Positions 8,114 through 17,361 of a stretch of DNA of 64,000 bases are shown piece after piece. Position 1 is the stretch's first letter. Each line of letters starts with the position of its first letter. Made by a program: the position numbers and the translations under genes. The notes under the pieces are model-generated. The model did no database searches, had not been told where the DNA came from, and saw nothing but the letters and a program-made list of their open reading frames with translations. Origin of the DNA: OFTM10 sp964344055 (GTDB taxonomy: Bacteria > Actinomycetota > Acidimicrobiia > Acidimicrobiales > Aldehydirespiratoraceae); contig CAYFLT010000009.1 of assembly GCA_964344055.1 (NCBI GenBank), positions 17,111 to 81,110 of the forward strand. Direction: 5' to 3'.

Positions 8114-10537
8114 CTAGGCGCGCAGGGCCTCGTTGGCCGGGTCGTAGGCGGCATCGGCCAGCACCGTGGCGGTCCGGTTCTCGCCGAGCATCTCGAGCTC
8201 GAAGGTCGACCCGGGCGCCTCGTACTCCGGCGCCACGTAGACGAACGCCAGGCTCTTGCCGACCGAATGACCCCACGCACCGCTGGTGGCGATGCCCATC
8301 ACCTTCCCGTCGTGGCCGTAGGCGGGTTCGTTCCCCCGCACATCACTCTTGGACGCGTCCACCTCGCAATAGACGAGCACCATCGACAGCGGATCGGCCT
8401 GATCCCGGCGAGCGACCGTGGCGGCCTTGCCGACGAAGTCGCCATCGAAGTCGACGAACCGCTCGATGCGGGCCTCGATCGGGGTGATCTCGGTGGTGAG
8501 CTCATTCCCCCACGCCTTGTAGGCCTTCTCGACGCGCATCACGTTCATCGCGTACGAACCGAAGTGCACCATCCCGTGCGGCTCGCCGGCCGCCACGATC
8601 GCGTCGTAGGCCCCCTGCATACGGTCGATCGGAAGGTGGAGTTCCCAGCCGAGTTCGCCGACGTAGGAGACCCGCAGCGCCTTGCACGGCACGCCGGCCA
8701 CATCGATTTCCTGGGCGGTCAGCCAGCGGAACGACTCGCTCGTGAGGTCGGCGTCGGTCAGGCCCGACAGCACGTCACGAGCCCGGGGACCGGTGACGGC
8801 AAGGATGCCGTTGGCGTCGGTCACGTTGGAGACCGTCACGTCCTCCCCGTCGAGGATGTGGTCGTTGAGCCAGTCCTCGTCATGGGTGGTGCCCATGATC
8901 GCCGAGTTGAGGTAGAAGCGATCATCGCCGAAACGGGTGATGGTCATCTCACACTCGATCCCACCGAGCTCGGTGAGCATGTGCACAAGACGGATGCCGC
9001 CGACCTTCCCAGGGATCTTGTTGGCCGACACCCGGTCGAGCAGGGCGGCCGCGTCGGGTCCGGTCACCTCGAACTTGGCGAAGGCGGTGAGATCGGCGAT
9101 GCCCACCCTCTCGCGCGTGCCGCGCACCTCCTCACCCACGATGTCGAACGCATTGGAACGCAGGAAGGTGTGTCGCTCGGGCTCGCCGTAGTACTGGGGC
9201 CGCTCCCAGCCGTACACCTCTTCCCACTGGGCGCCCTCGGCGTCGAGGGAGTCGTAGAGCGGGTTGACCTTCTGCTTGCGGGCCGCCGGATGGTGCTCGC
9301 CGGGCGGCCGGGTGGCGTACATGAGGTGGTATTCCTCGATCGCCTTGTCGACCGCGAACACACTCTGGGGGCCGGTGTGATCACCGAAGCGGCGGGGGTC
9401 CATCCCCCGCACGTTGATCTCGGTCTGCCCGTGCACCATCCACTGGGCGAGGTACTTGCCGGCGCCAGGGCCCTGTGTGATGCCGATCGAGGCGCCGCTG
9501 CAGTGCCAGTAGTTCCGCACACCCGGCGCCGGGCCCATCAAGTAGCCAGAGTCGGGGGTGTGGGTGATCGGGCCCGACACCACCTTCTTGATGCCGGCGT
9601 TCTCCCACGACGGCACCCGGTCCAGCGAGTCCATGAGGCAATCGGCGATCGCGTCCATGTCGGGCGGCGTGAGGTAGAAGTCGAGATTCCAGTCGATGCC
9701 GTCCACGCCGTAGGTCTGGGCACCAGAGGTCTCGTACGGGCCGATCAGGATGCCGTCGATCTCGCGGCGGTAGTAGGAGGACGACCGGGGATCACGGGTG
9801 ACCGGCGGCTCGAAGTCCAGGGCCATCATCGATTCGAGCGGCTCGGTGATGATGTATTGGTGGATCACCGACACGATCGGCACGTCGAGGCCGATCATCG
9901 CCCCGATCTGGGGGGCGTAGTGGCCGGCTGCGTTCACCACGTGCTCGCAGGTGATGGTGCCTTTCTCGGTGGCGATCTCCCAGGTGCCGTCGGCCTTCTG
10001 GTGCATGTCGATCACCCGGTTGTGCCGCTGGATCTCGCAGCCCAGCTGGCGGGCCCCCTTCGCCATCGCGTTCGTGCAACCGGTGGGGTCGGTCCAACCG
10101 TCGTTGGGGGTGTAGAAGCCGGTCTGGACATCGTCGATGTTCTCGAAGAGCGGGTTGAGCTCCTTGATCTCCTTCGGGGAGATGATGTGGCTCTCGATCC
10201 CCATCTGATTCAACTGGGCGTGTACCTGCCGGTGCCACAGGACGTCTTCGTCGCTGATCGCGAAACGGATTGCGCCACAACCGTGCCAGCCTGCGGAGAG
10301 GCCGGTCTCCTCCTCGATCTTCGGGTAGAGCGCAACCGCTTCCTCGTGCACCTTGGCCATGTTGAGATCGCCGATGAAGTTGGGCACCAGGCCGGCCGCA
10401 TGCCAGGTGGAACCCGATGTCAGCTCACCCTTCTCGACGAGGATCGTGTCGGTCCACCCCTCGTGGGCGAGGTAGTAGAGCAGCCCGACCCCCATGGCCC
10501 CGCCGCCGATGATGACGCAGCGCGCGTTCGTTCTCAT
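8114..10537 (-). CDS. Dimethylglycine/sarcosine dehydrogenase-like flavoprotein with folate-binding domain (copy 1)
   Basis: 807 residues, the usual DMGDH/SARDH length. N-terminal FAD domain with VIIGGGAMGVG and GSTWHAAGLV; the His in that motif is the covalent FAD attachment site in mammalian DMGDH. The C-terminal half is a GcvT-type tetrahydrofolate-binding domain (GIADLTAFAKFEVTGPDA, SYVGELGWELHLP). Expected reaction: oxidative N-demethylation of dimethylglycine, sarcosine or a relative, passing C1 to folate. ATG at 10535-10537 is chosen because GGGGGAG lies 6 nt before it. Divergent from iclR with a palindromic operator between; second gene of the operon is MttB. Confidence 0.9.
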   Translation of the reverse strand: MRTNARCVIIGGGAMGVGLLYYLAHEGWTDTILVEKGELTSGSTWHAAGLVPNFIGDLNMAKVHEEAVALYPKIEEETGLSAGWHGCGAIRFAISDEDVLWHRQVHAQLNQMGIESHIISPKEIKELNPLFENIDDVQTGFYTPNDGWTDPTGCTNAMAKGARQLGCEIQRHNRVIDMHQKADGTWEIATEKGTITCEHVVNAAGHYAPQIGAMIGLDVPIVSVIHQYIITEPLESMMALDFEPPVTRDPRSSSYYRREIDGILIGPYETSGAQTYGVDGIDWNLDFYLTPPDMDAIADCLMDSLDRVPSWENAGIKKVVSGPITHTPDSGYLMGPAPGVRNYWHCSGASIGITQGPGAGKYLAQWMVHGQTEINVRGMDPRRFGDHTGPQSVFAVDKAIEEYHLMYATRPPGEHHPAARKQKVNPLYDSLDAEGAQWEEVYGWERPQYYGEPERHTFLRSNAFDIVGEEVRGTRERVGIADLTAFAKFEVTGPDAAALLDRVSANKIPGKVGGIRLVHMLTELGGIECEMTITRFGDDRFYLNSAIMGTTHDEDWLNDHILDGEDVTVSNVTDANGILAVTGPRARDVLSGLTDADLTSESFRWLTAQEIDVAGVPCKALRVSYVGELGWELHLPIDRMQGAYDAIVAAGEPHGMVHFGSYAMNVMRVEKAYKAWGNELTTEITPIEARIERFVDFDGDFVGKAATVARRDQADPLSMVLVYCEVDASKSDVRGNEPAYGHDGKVMGIATSGAWGHSVGKSLAFVYVAPEYEAPGSTFELEMLGENRTATVLADAAYDPANEALRA

Positions 10538-10565
10538 GAGTCTCTCCCCCATCTGGACTGGAGCC

Positions 10566-10582
10566 GTTCCATTCTGTGGAAC
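10566..10582. promoter_or_regulatory. Palindromic operator, likely for the IclR regulator (site 1)
   Basis: GTTCCA-TTCTG-TGGAAC, perfect 6-bp arms, 29 nt upstream of the DMGDH-like start and 35 nt upstream of iclR. A 15/17 match recurs at 17338-17354 before the second DMGDH-like gene. Confidence 0.7.
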
Positions 10583-10616
10583 GTTTCGATCAGTGGCTGC
10601 TAGTCTAGCGCTCAAT

Positions 10617-11351
10617 ATGCAGACGATCGACCGGGCCTTCGCAGTTCTTCACGCCCTCAGCGACCACGCGGGGACCTCCACGCTCGGCGACATCGCCCGG
10701 GTGACCGGCCTCCCGAAGAGCACGGTGCATCGTCTCCTCGCAGCACTCGAGAATCAGGCGGCAGTGCAGTCCATCGGCGGAAGGTGGGCGCTCGGCCCGG
10801 GCCTCGCGACCCTCACCCACCAGGCTTCACCGGTCAGCGCACTTCGCGAGCTGGCCCGACCCCATCTGCTCGAGTTGGCCGACGACATCGGAGAGAACGC
10901 CTCCCTCGCCATCCCCGACGGCGACAGTGCCCTCTACATCGACACGGCCACAGTCGAAGGCGCAGTCAACGTCCAAGACTGGACCGGCGAGCGGATCCCC
11001 TATCACGCCGCCGCGGCCGGCCTCGCGCTCATGTCGACCTGGGCGGACGAGGAGATCAGTGACTATGCATCCGGTGACCTCGCCGTCCTCACCGAGAAGA
11101 CCGTCACGAACGCGGGGGATCTCTGCGAGCGGGCCGCCCGAACCCGCGCCGAGCGGGTGGTGTGGACTCCCCAGGAGTTCTCCGAGGACGTGAACGGTGT
11201 CGGTGCGGCGATCATCGGCCCGGACGGACGCGCCATCGGCGCGATCAACGTCTACGGGCCGGTCTTCCGGTTCCCGGCCGACCGGTCTCGGGAGTCGATC
11301 GAGGCGATCCTCATCGACGCGTGCGCACGGATCGGCTCACGACTCGGCTGA
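10617..11351 (+). CDS. IclR family transcriptional regulator
   Basis: 244-residue regulator. N-terminal winged HTH (residues about 2-60: TLGDIARVTGLPKSTVHRLL) and C-terminal effector domain (LYIDTATVEG, ERIPYHAAAAGLALMS, GVGAAIIGPDGRAIGAINV). Start chosen at ATG 10617, at the edge of the HTH; longer in-frame starts run into the operator region. Divergent from the DMGDH/MttB operon, so it probably senses a methylated amine or derivative and controls that operon plus the second DMGDH gene (inference from shared palindromes). Confidence 0.88.
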   Translation: MQTIDRAFAVLHALSDHAGTSTLGDIARVTGLPKSTVHRLLAALENQAAVQSIGGRWALGPGLATLTHQASPVSALRELARPHLLELADDIGENASLAIPDGDSALYIDTATVEGAVNVQDWTGERIPYHAAAAGLALMSTWADEEISDYASGDLAVLTEKTVTNAGDLCERAARTRAERVVWTPQEFSEDVNGVGAAIIGPDGRAIGAINVYGPVFRFPADRSRESIEAILIDACARIGSRLG

Positions 11352-11354
11352 GAC

Positions 11355-12668
11355 TCACCCCGGCGACCAGAACCCGATGTCGGTTTCGGCCACCGACCAG
11401 GCCTCCCCACCGTGGACCGGCTGCACCATCACGTGGTCCACCCCATCGATTCGGGACGGCAACACCACGGCCTCACCGTCGGGCGACCACAGCCGCGGTG
11501 TCTCCACGTACTGCCAGGAGAAGAACAGGTAGTTCTGGATGAACGTGGCACTCGGCTGGAAGGCGCCGATCACCTCGAGTTCGTCCTCGGCGAAGATCGC
11601 CACCTCGAACTCGGCGTCCGCGATCTGGATCAACAGCAGCTCCGAGCCGTCCGGACTCCACTCGGCCCAGACCGTGGCACGGTGGTTTACGGGGGTCCGT
11701 TCACCGCTCTCGAGATCGATCAGTTCGGTGGTCGCGGTCGGCGATTGGACGCGCGGATCGAATGAGACGGTGATCGGCCCACCATCGCCGGCACGATCAG
11801 AGTGGGCAACCAGTGCTCGCGAGCCATCGGCCGCGACCGCGATGCCCACCCCCGCACCCGTCTCTCCGAGGTCGACACGATCCCCGGTGTCGACGTCGAG
11901 TCGAATCAGGCGTCCTCCACCATCGGCCGCATCCACCACGAGCGCCTCCCGGGTCCCGGGGATCCAGGCGGGGGCGAGGAAGACCTGACCCAACAACCCG
12001 AGCGACCGGACCGACGTGAAGCCGTCGACCTCGGTCACCAGGGCGACCTCGGTGTTGGCGTGAAGCAGGAGATCGTCACCGTCAGGCTCCCACGCGAGGT
12101 AGAGGCTGCCGCTGTCGATCGCATGCTCGTTGGCGAGCGTCCCGTCCGCGGTGAGGATGTCGAGCGAGGTGCCGTTGGGCCCAGGCCCGAGCGCCGCGAT
12201 CCGGCTGCCATCCGCGCTCCATGAGTAGAAGAAGTAGGGCCGCCGGGCGACCGTGCGGGTCAGCTCACCACCGTCCGCCGGAACCACAGTCACCTCCGGA
12301 CCGTCGGTGAGGGAGAGGGCCGTGGCGACCAGCCGCGATCCGTCTCGGGACCATGTCGGCTGGGTCACGACGTGCTCGGTGAGCTCAGACCTCAGCCGGT
12401 TCGTAGTGACCGGATCCACGAGGCCCAGTCCACTGCTTCCACCGACGGCGACGAGCCCCGCGAGTTCGTCCGGCGTGGACTCCGGGTCGTCGCCGGTCTC
12501 GGCGGCGGTGGTCGTGGTGGCGGGGGCCGTCGACGAGGTCGCGGAGTCGGCGGCGTCCGTTGCCTGAGCGCGTGAGTCATCGTCGGCCGGCGAGGTCCCG
12601 CTCGAGCAGGCGGTGGCGACGACCACGACGATGGTCGCCACCACCCACCACTTCAGCCTCCGGGCCAT
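11355..12668 (-). CDS. Lipoprotein with TolB-like beta-propeller repeats
   Basis: 437 residues. Signal peptide and lipobox (VVVVATAC, Cys about residue 20), then a Ser/Thr/Ala-rich linker to about residue 65, then WD40-like/PD40 repeats with the recurring W(S)xDGSR/W(S)PDG motif (WSRDGSRLVA, WSADGSRIAALG, WSPDGSELLLI, WSPDGEAVVL). Likely a surface-anchored propeller of unknown ligand. Starts at ATG 12666-12668; its stop is 3 nt from the convergent iclR stop. Confidence 0.82.
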   Translation of the reverse strand: MARRLKWWVVATIVVVVATACSSGTSPADDDSRAQATDAADSATSSTAPATTTTAAETGDDPESTPDELAGLVAVGGSSGLGLVDPVTTNRLRSELTEHVVTQPTWSRDGSRLVATALSLTDGPEVTVVPADGGELTRTVARRPYFFYSWSADGSRIAALGPGPNGTSLDILTADGTLANEHAIDSGSLYLAWEPDGDDLLLHANTEVALVTEVDGFTSVRSLGLLGQVFLAPAWIPGTREALVVDAADGGGRLIRLDVDTGDRVDLGETGAGVGIAVAADGSRALVAHSDRAGDGGPITVSFDPRVQSPTATTELIDLESGERTPVNHRATVWAEWSPDGSELLLIQIADAEFEVAIFAEDELEVIGAFQPSATFIQNYLFFSWQYVETPRLWSPDGEAVVLPSRIDGVDHVMVQPVHGGEAWSVAETDIGFWSPG

Positions 12669-12747
12669 CGGAGCGACCGTAGCCCGGCCCGAAGGGTTGT
12701 GACCTCGGACCCTCCCGTTCCTCCCCGCCCGCCGTGACCATGGGACC

Positions 12748-13966
12748 ATGAACGGGATCGTCGTCGCGAGGATCCGCGGCATCGAGGTGCGGGTGAATTG
12801 GAGCGTCCTCATCATCGGCGCGCTCCTGGCGTGGTCCCTCGCCGACACGATCCTGCCCGAGGCCAGCGAGAGTCACAGCGACGCCGAGTACTGGACCGCC
12901 GGAATCCTGGCCACCGTGGCGTTCTTCGGCGGTCTGCTGGCCCACGAGATGGGCCACTCGCTGGTGGCGCTCAACGAGGGCGTGTCGGTGAAGACCATCA
13001 CCCTGTGGCTGTTCGGCGGCGTGGCCCAACTCGAACGGTCTCCCGAATCGCCCGGCAGCGCCCTGCGGATCGCGGCGGCCGGACCCGCCGTCAGCGCCGC
13101 GATGCGATCCTCTTGTTTGCCGCCGTGAGCACGCCGTCAGCGCCGCGATCGGAATTGTCGCGCTCGCGACAGCTGCCCTGTTCACCGGGCTCATCGGCGC
13201 CACCCTGGAGTGGTATGGCGTCATCAACCTGATCCTCGCCGTGTTCAACCTCCTGCCGGCGTTCCCGATGGACGGCGGCCGGATCTACCAGGCCTGGCTG
13301 TGGCGCAACACGGGCGACGAGCACGAAGCCACCCGCCGCGCCGCCCAGGTCGGCCACTCCCTCGGCGGGGGCATGGTGGCCTTCGGGATCATGATGGTGG
13401 TGCTCTGGGGGGCTGGCGGCGGCCTTTGGCTGGTGATGATCGGCTGGTTCATCCGCGAGGCCGCCCGGGCCGAACTCCAGCACTCCACGATCGAACGACC
13501 GCTCCGCACGATCCCGGTCGCCGACGTCATGTCCCCCGACCCGATCTGCGTGGGCGCGGAGACCACGCTGGCCGACTTCGTGACCGGAGCAATGCACCGC
13601 GGCCGCCATGCGGCGTACCCGGTCACCCGCGGTGGGAAGGTCGTCGGACTCGTCAGTCTCGCCCAGATCCAGCAGCAGCCGTTCGACGAGCGGCCGGCGA
13701 TCACCGTCGCCGACATCGCCACACCGGTCGAGGAGTTGGTCCTCATCGAAATCAATGCCGGAGTGAGTGAGCTGCTCACCGCACTCGGCGCCCGTCAGGA
13801 GCGCCGGGCCCTGGTCATGGACCAGGGCGAACTCGTCGGCATCGTCGCCCCCAGCGATGTCACCCGGCTCCTTGCTGTCCTGGAGCTGATGGCCGACACC
13901 AGCGTCGAGCCTCGCCACGGAGGCCTCGACCCGATCAAGGGAGACCCGACATGTTCCACGAAGTGA
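12748..13966 (+). pseudogene. M50 (site-2 protease) family membrane metalloprotease with CBS domains, frame broken
   Basis: The first part (from ATG 12748) has the zinc motif HEMGH in LLAHEMGHSLVAL and ends early near 13128. The second part (frame +1, to 13966) has NLLPAFPMDGGRIYQ, the third-ligand region of S2P proteases, three hydrophobic helices and two CBS domains. Between them, 17 nt at 13087-13103 are repeated at 13133-13149, with 29 nt of unrelated sequence between copies. Removing 46 nt restores one frame reading GPAVSAAIGIVALATAALF. Similar to mycobacterial Rip3, which also lies beside a universal stress protein. Either an assembly fault or a recent disruption. Overlaps the next gene by 16 nt. 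Confidence 0.8.
13087..13149 (+). repeat. 17-nt direct repeat flanking a 29-nt insertion in the M50 gene
   Basis: GCCGTCAGCGCCGCGAT at 13087-13103 and again at 13133-13149; the 46-nt offset shifts the reading frame. Confidence 0.9.
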
Positions 13967-14781
13967 TCGTGCCGCTCGACGGCTCGGAGGAGTCTGCTCG
14001 GGCTCTGCGACCGGCGAGTGCTGTCGCGCACTACCTCGCCGTGCCGATGCGTGTGGTGGCCTACTTCATCCCCACCCGCGACGGCCAGGAGTTGACCGAT
14101 GTGGTGTGCGCGCAGGTCAGCACGATCGGTGAAGTGGAACGGACGATCGAGATCGAACCGATGAACCGGCCCGTCGAGGAGGAATTGATCGACCTCCTGG
14201 CCGATCATCCGAACGCACTCGTGGTGATGAGCACACACGGCTACGGCCGGAGCGCGGCCCTGATCGGAAGTGTGGCCAACGAGCTGCTGGCGCAGACCGG
14301 GTCACCGGTTCTGCTGGTCGGACCCCAGTGCGACATCGGCCGGTTTCGCCTCCATGGTGAGATGATCGTGGCGGCCGACGGCACGGGCTACAGCGACGCG
14401 GTTCTGCATCTGGCCGCCGACGCGTGCCGGACGTTCGACTTCGAGCCGTCGGTCGTGAATGTGCTCGACCCGTCGACGACCCGTTCGCTGGAGCGGGCCC
14501 GGGCCGGTCAGGGTGGCTACGACGTACCGCCGGATTCGGCGATGGCCCACCGGCTGGCCGCCGATCTGGGTGCCGAGTTGGGCATCGCCGACATCGACTA
14601 CCGGGTGCTGCACGACCGGGACGCGGGCCGGGCGATCGTCAAGCGGGCCCACGACACCGACGCCACGGTGATCACGATGGCCACCCACGCCCGCTCGGGA
14701 ATCAGCCGGTTGACGAAGGGCAGCGTCACCGCCGACGTGATCGGCCATGCGCCCTGCCCCGTCCTCGCCGTCGCGCCCTAG
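13951..14781 (+). CDS. Tandem-domain universal stress protein
   Basis: 276 residues, two Usp domains (about 1-130 and 135-275). The first starts EVIVPLDGSEES; each ends in the nucleotide-binding type loop: STHGYGRSAALIGSVANELL...PVLLVGP and TMATHARSGISRLTKGSVTADVI...CPVLAVAP, with the G-x2-G-x9-G-like spacing of ATP-binding members. GGGAG precedes ATG 13951. Overlap with the M50 gene implies coupling, the same pairing as in the mycobacterial dormancy regulon. Confidence 0.9.
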   Translation: MFHEVIVPLDGSEESARALRPASAVAHYLAVPMRVVAYFIPTRDGQELTDVVCAQVSTIGEVERTIEIEPMNRPVEEELIDLLADHPNALVVMSTHGYGRSAALIGSVANELLAQTGSPVLLVGPQCDIGRFRLHGEMIVAADGTGYSDAVLHLAADACRTFDFEPSVVNVLDPSTTRSLERARAGQGGYDVPPDSAMAHRLAADLGAELGIADIDYRVLHDRDAGRAIVKRAHDTDATVITMATHARSGISRLTKGSVTADVIGHAPCPVLAVAP

Positions 14782-14811
14782 CCGGCCACCAACGGGGAGG
14801 ACAGATTTCGG

Positions 14812-14832
14812 GGCCAGGTGCAGAGCCTGGCC
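14812..14832. terminator. Hairpin between convergent genes
   Basis: GGCCAGG (14812-14818) and CCTGGCC (14826-14832) with a 7-nt loop, between the end of the stress protein gene (14781) and the end of the second DMGDH-like gene (14840). Likely a two-way terminator though without a long T run. Confidence 0.4.
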
Positions 14833-14839
14833 TAGTTGA

Positions 14840-17287
14840 TCACATGTGGACGCGCTGGTTCTGGGGGTCGTACCAGCTGCGGATCGAGGTCGAGACCGGC
14901 ACCCGCCGGCCGCCGATGTTGATCTCCCACGAGCCGGCATCGAGCCAGTCCTTCGTGATCGCCTCGTCATGTTCCACATAGCCCATGGCGCAGCAGCGAT
15001 CCTGGGTGGCGCTCCACATCGACGACGAGGTGCGACCCACCACAGCCCCGTCGCGATACAGCGGCTCGTCGTGGTAGCTCAACAGCTCGGGGTCCTCGAT
15101 CCGGAACTGGATCAGCCGCTTGGTGCGGGGTTGCTCCCGCTGCGCCTCGAGCGCCTCCCGGCCGATGAAGTCGGCGTCCTTGTCCCATGCGATCGCGAAC
15201 CCCAGCCCTGCCTCGAGTGGAGTGTCCTCGTCGGTGATGTCGTGACCCCAGTGCCGCATGCCGGCCTCGAGCCGCAGCGAGTTCATCGCGTGATAGCCCG
15301 CGTGGACGAGACCATGTGACGAGCCGGCCTCGACGATGGCGTCGTACACGGCGACCGAGTCGTCGTTCGCGATGTAGAGCTCCCACCCGAGTTCGCCCAC
15401 GTAGCTGACCCTCAAGGCAGTCACATCGTGGCCGGCCACGTCGATCCGCTGGGACGTGCCGAACGGGAAGGCCTCGTTGGTGAGCTCGGCGTCGGTCAAC
15501 TGCGAGAGCACCGTGCGGGCTTCGGGGCCCATCAACCCGAGCATCCCCATGCGGTGGGTGATGTTGGTGATGTCGACCCGGGTCTCGCGAGCCGCGCGCC
15601 GTAGCCAGGTCCAGTCCCGCATCTCGGAACCGGCCGAGGTCACCACGAAAAAGGAGTTCTCACCCGTGCGAGTGACGGTGAGATCGGCCTCGATCCCTCC
15701 CTTGTCGTTGCACCACTGGGTGTAGACCGCCTTGCCGATCGGCGCGTCGATCTCGGCCACGCTCACCCGGTTCATCAGGTCGAGTGCCTGGGGGCCCTTC
15801 ACGACGAACTTGGCGAATGAGGTCTGGTCGAAGAGTCCCACGGCCTCACGGGTGCCGATGCACTCGGCAACCATGTTGTCGTGCCAGTTCTGCTTCCCGT
15901 AGGAGTACTCGTACTCTCGGGCCTGACCCTCGTTGGCGTACCAGTTGGGCCGCTCCCAGCCGGCGGTCTCACCGAACACGGCGCCGGCGGCATCGATGCG
16001 TTCGTGGAGCGGTGACAGGCGGATGCCCCGGGCACTCTCGTACTGGCGGAACGGCCAGTGCATGGCGTAGAGCAGACCCAAGCTCTCCGACACCCGCTCT
16101 TCGAGATAGCCCTCGTCGGCCTGGAACCGTTGGGCCCGCCGGATGTCGACCGAGTTGAGGTCCATCGGCGGATGCTTGTCGGCGATCCAGTCGGCCAGGG
16201 CCCAACCCACCCCTCCGGCGGACTGGATGCCGACCGAATTGAAACCGGCCGCGATGTAGCAACCGTCGACCTCTGGCGCCTCGCCCATGTAGTACACGCC
16301 GTCGGGGGTGAAGGCCTCGGGCCCGTTGAAGAAGAGTTGGAGGCCGCACTCCCCGAGCGCGGGCACCCGGTGGATGGCCCGCTCGAAGATCGGCCCCACG
16401 TGCTCCCAGTCCTCCGGGAGGGTGCCGAAGGAGAAGTCGCGAGGGATCTGGTCCATCCGCCAGACCTTGCCCCGCGGCTCGAAGAAGCCGGCCATGATCT
16501 TGCCGGTCTCCTCCTTGAAGTAGGTGTAGTTGCCCGGGTCGCGCAGGGTGGGGGTGCCGATCTCCATGCCTTCCATCGGCTCGGTCACGATGTAGAAGTG
16601 CTCGCACGCCTGGAGGGGCACGTTCACACCGATCTGGCCGGCGAGGTGGCGGGTCCACATGCCGGTGGCCAGAACGACGATCTCGGTCTCGATCTCGCCC
16701 TGTTCGGTGACCACTCCTGTGACCTGCCCGTTCACCGCCTTCAGCTGGGTGACCGAGACACCCTCGATGACCGTGGCGCCGCGGGCCTTGGCGCCCTTTG
16801 CCAGCGCCATCGTGGTGTCGACCGGAGAGGTCTGACCGTCGCGAGGGATGTAGAGCGCGCCGACCAGGTCGTCGGTGCGCATGAGAGGCCACAGCTCGGT
16901 CGCCTCGTCGAGATCGACGACCCGGGTCTCGACTCCCACGCCCTCGGCCATGGTGGCGCCACGGAGGATCTCCTCCCATCGCTCTTCGTTGTCCGCCACC
17001 GAGATCGAACCGGGAGTGCGATAGCCGGTGGCCTGGCCGGTCTCGTCCTCGAGCTCCTCGAACAGGCGCGCCGAGTAGGTGGCGAGCTTGGTCAGCGAAT
17101 GGGTCGACTTCAGCTGGGAGACCAGCCCCGCCGCGTGCCAGGTGGTCCCACAGGTGAGGGTGCCCTGCTCGAGCACGACCACATCGGTGATGCCGCGCCG
17201 GGTGAGGTGGTACGCGATGGAGCAGCCGACGATGCCGCCCCCGATCACCACCGCCTGGGCGCGATCCGGCAAGTTCTTGTTCGACAT
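14840..17287 (-). CDS. Dimethylglycine/sarcosine dehydrogenase-like flavoprotein with folate-binding domain (copy 2)
   Basis: 815 residues, paralogous to the 8114-10537 product. FAD site VVIGGGIVGCSIAYHL (about 14-29), covalent-FAD type motif CGTTWHAAGLV, C-terminal folate domain (GLFDQTSFAKFVVKGPQA, SYVGELGWELYIA). Start ATG 17285-17287 is by homology; the ribosome site is weak. A palindrome matching the iclR-region operator lies 51 nt upstream, so it is probably co-regulated with copy 1. Substrate specificity between the two copies cannot be told from sequence. Confidence 0.9.
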   Translation of the reverse strand: MSNKNLPDRAQAVVIGGGIVGCSIAYHLTRRGITDVVVLEQGTLTCGTTWHAAGLVSQLKSTHSLTKLATYSARLFEELEDETGQATGYRTPGSISVADNEERWEEILRGATMAEGVGVETRVVDLDEATELWPLMRTDDLVGALYIPRDGQTSPVDTTMALAKGAKARGATVIEGVSVTQLKAVNGQVTGVVTEQGEIETEIVVLATGMWTRHLAGQIGVNVPLQACEHFYIVTEPMEGMEIGTPTLRDPGNYTYFKEETGKIMAGFFEPRGKVWRMDQIPRDFSFGTLPEDWEHVGPIFERAIHRVPALGECGLQLFFNGPEAFTPDGVYYMGEAPEVDGCYIAAGFNSVGIQSAGGVGWALADWIADKHPPMDLNSVDIRRAQRFQADEGYLEERVSESLGLLYAMHWPFRQYESARGIRLSPLHERIDAAGAVFGETAGWERPNWYANEGQAREYEYSYGKQNWHDNMVAECIGTREAVGLFDQTSFAKFVVKGPQALDLMNRVSVAEIDAPIGKAVYTQWCNDKGGIEADLTVTRTGENSFFVVTSAGSEMRDWTWLRRAARETRVDITNITHRMGMLGLMGPEARTVLSQLTDAELTNEAFPFGTSQRIDVAGHDVTALRVSYVGELGWELYIANDDSVAVYDAIVEAGSSHGLVHAGYHAMNSLRLEAGMRHWGHDITDEDTPLEAGLGFAIAWDKDADFIGREALEAQREQPRTKRLIQFRIEDPELLSYHDEPLYRDGAVVGRTSSSMWSATQDRCCAMGYVEHDEAITKDWLDAGSWEINIGGRRVPVSTSIRSWYDPQNQRVHM

Positions 17288-17337
17288 CTGGCGGATGTTA
17301 GTTCCTCTAACCACGACTGTGAACCGCTCAGTGGATG

Positions 17338-17354
17338 ATTCCACAGAGTGGAAC
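17338..17354. promoter_or_regulatory. Palindromic operator, likely for the IclR regulator (site 2)
   Basis: On the minus strand GTTCCA-CTCTG-TGGAAT. It matches site 1 (10566-10582) at 15 of 17 positions, including all five G/C-rich core bases but one. Lies between the LLM oxidoreductase stop and the DMGDH-like start. Confidence 0.65.
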
Positions 17355-17361
17355 GGTTGGG

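Noticed and set aside
8267..10603. 778-codon open frame on the plus strand
   Set aside because: It is antisense to the DMGDH-like gene, is rich in Arg/His/Val as GC-shadow frames are, and has no recognisable domain.
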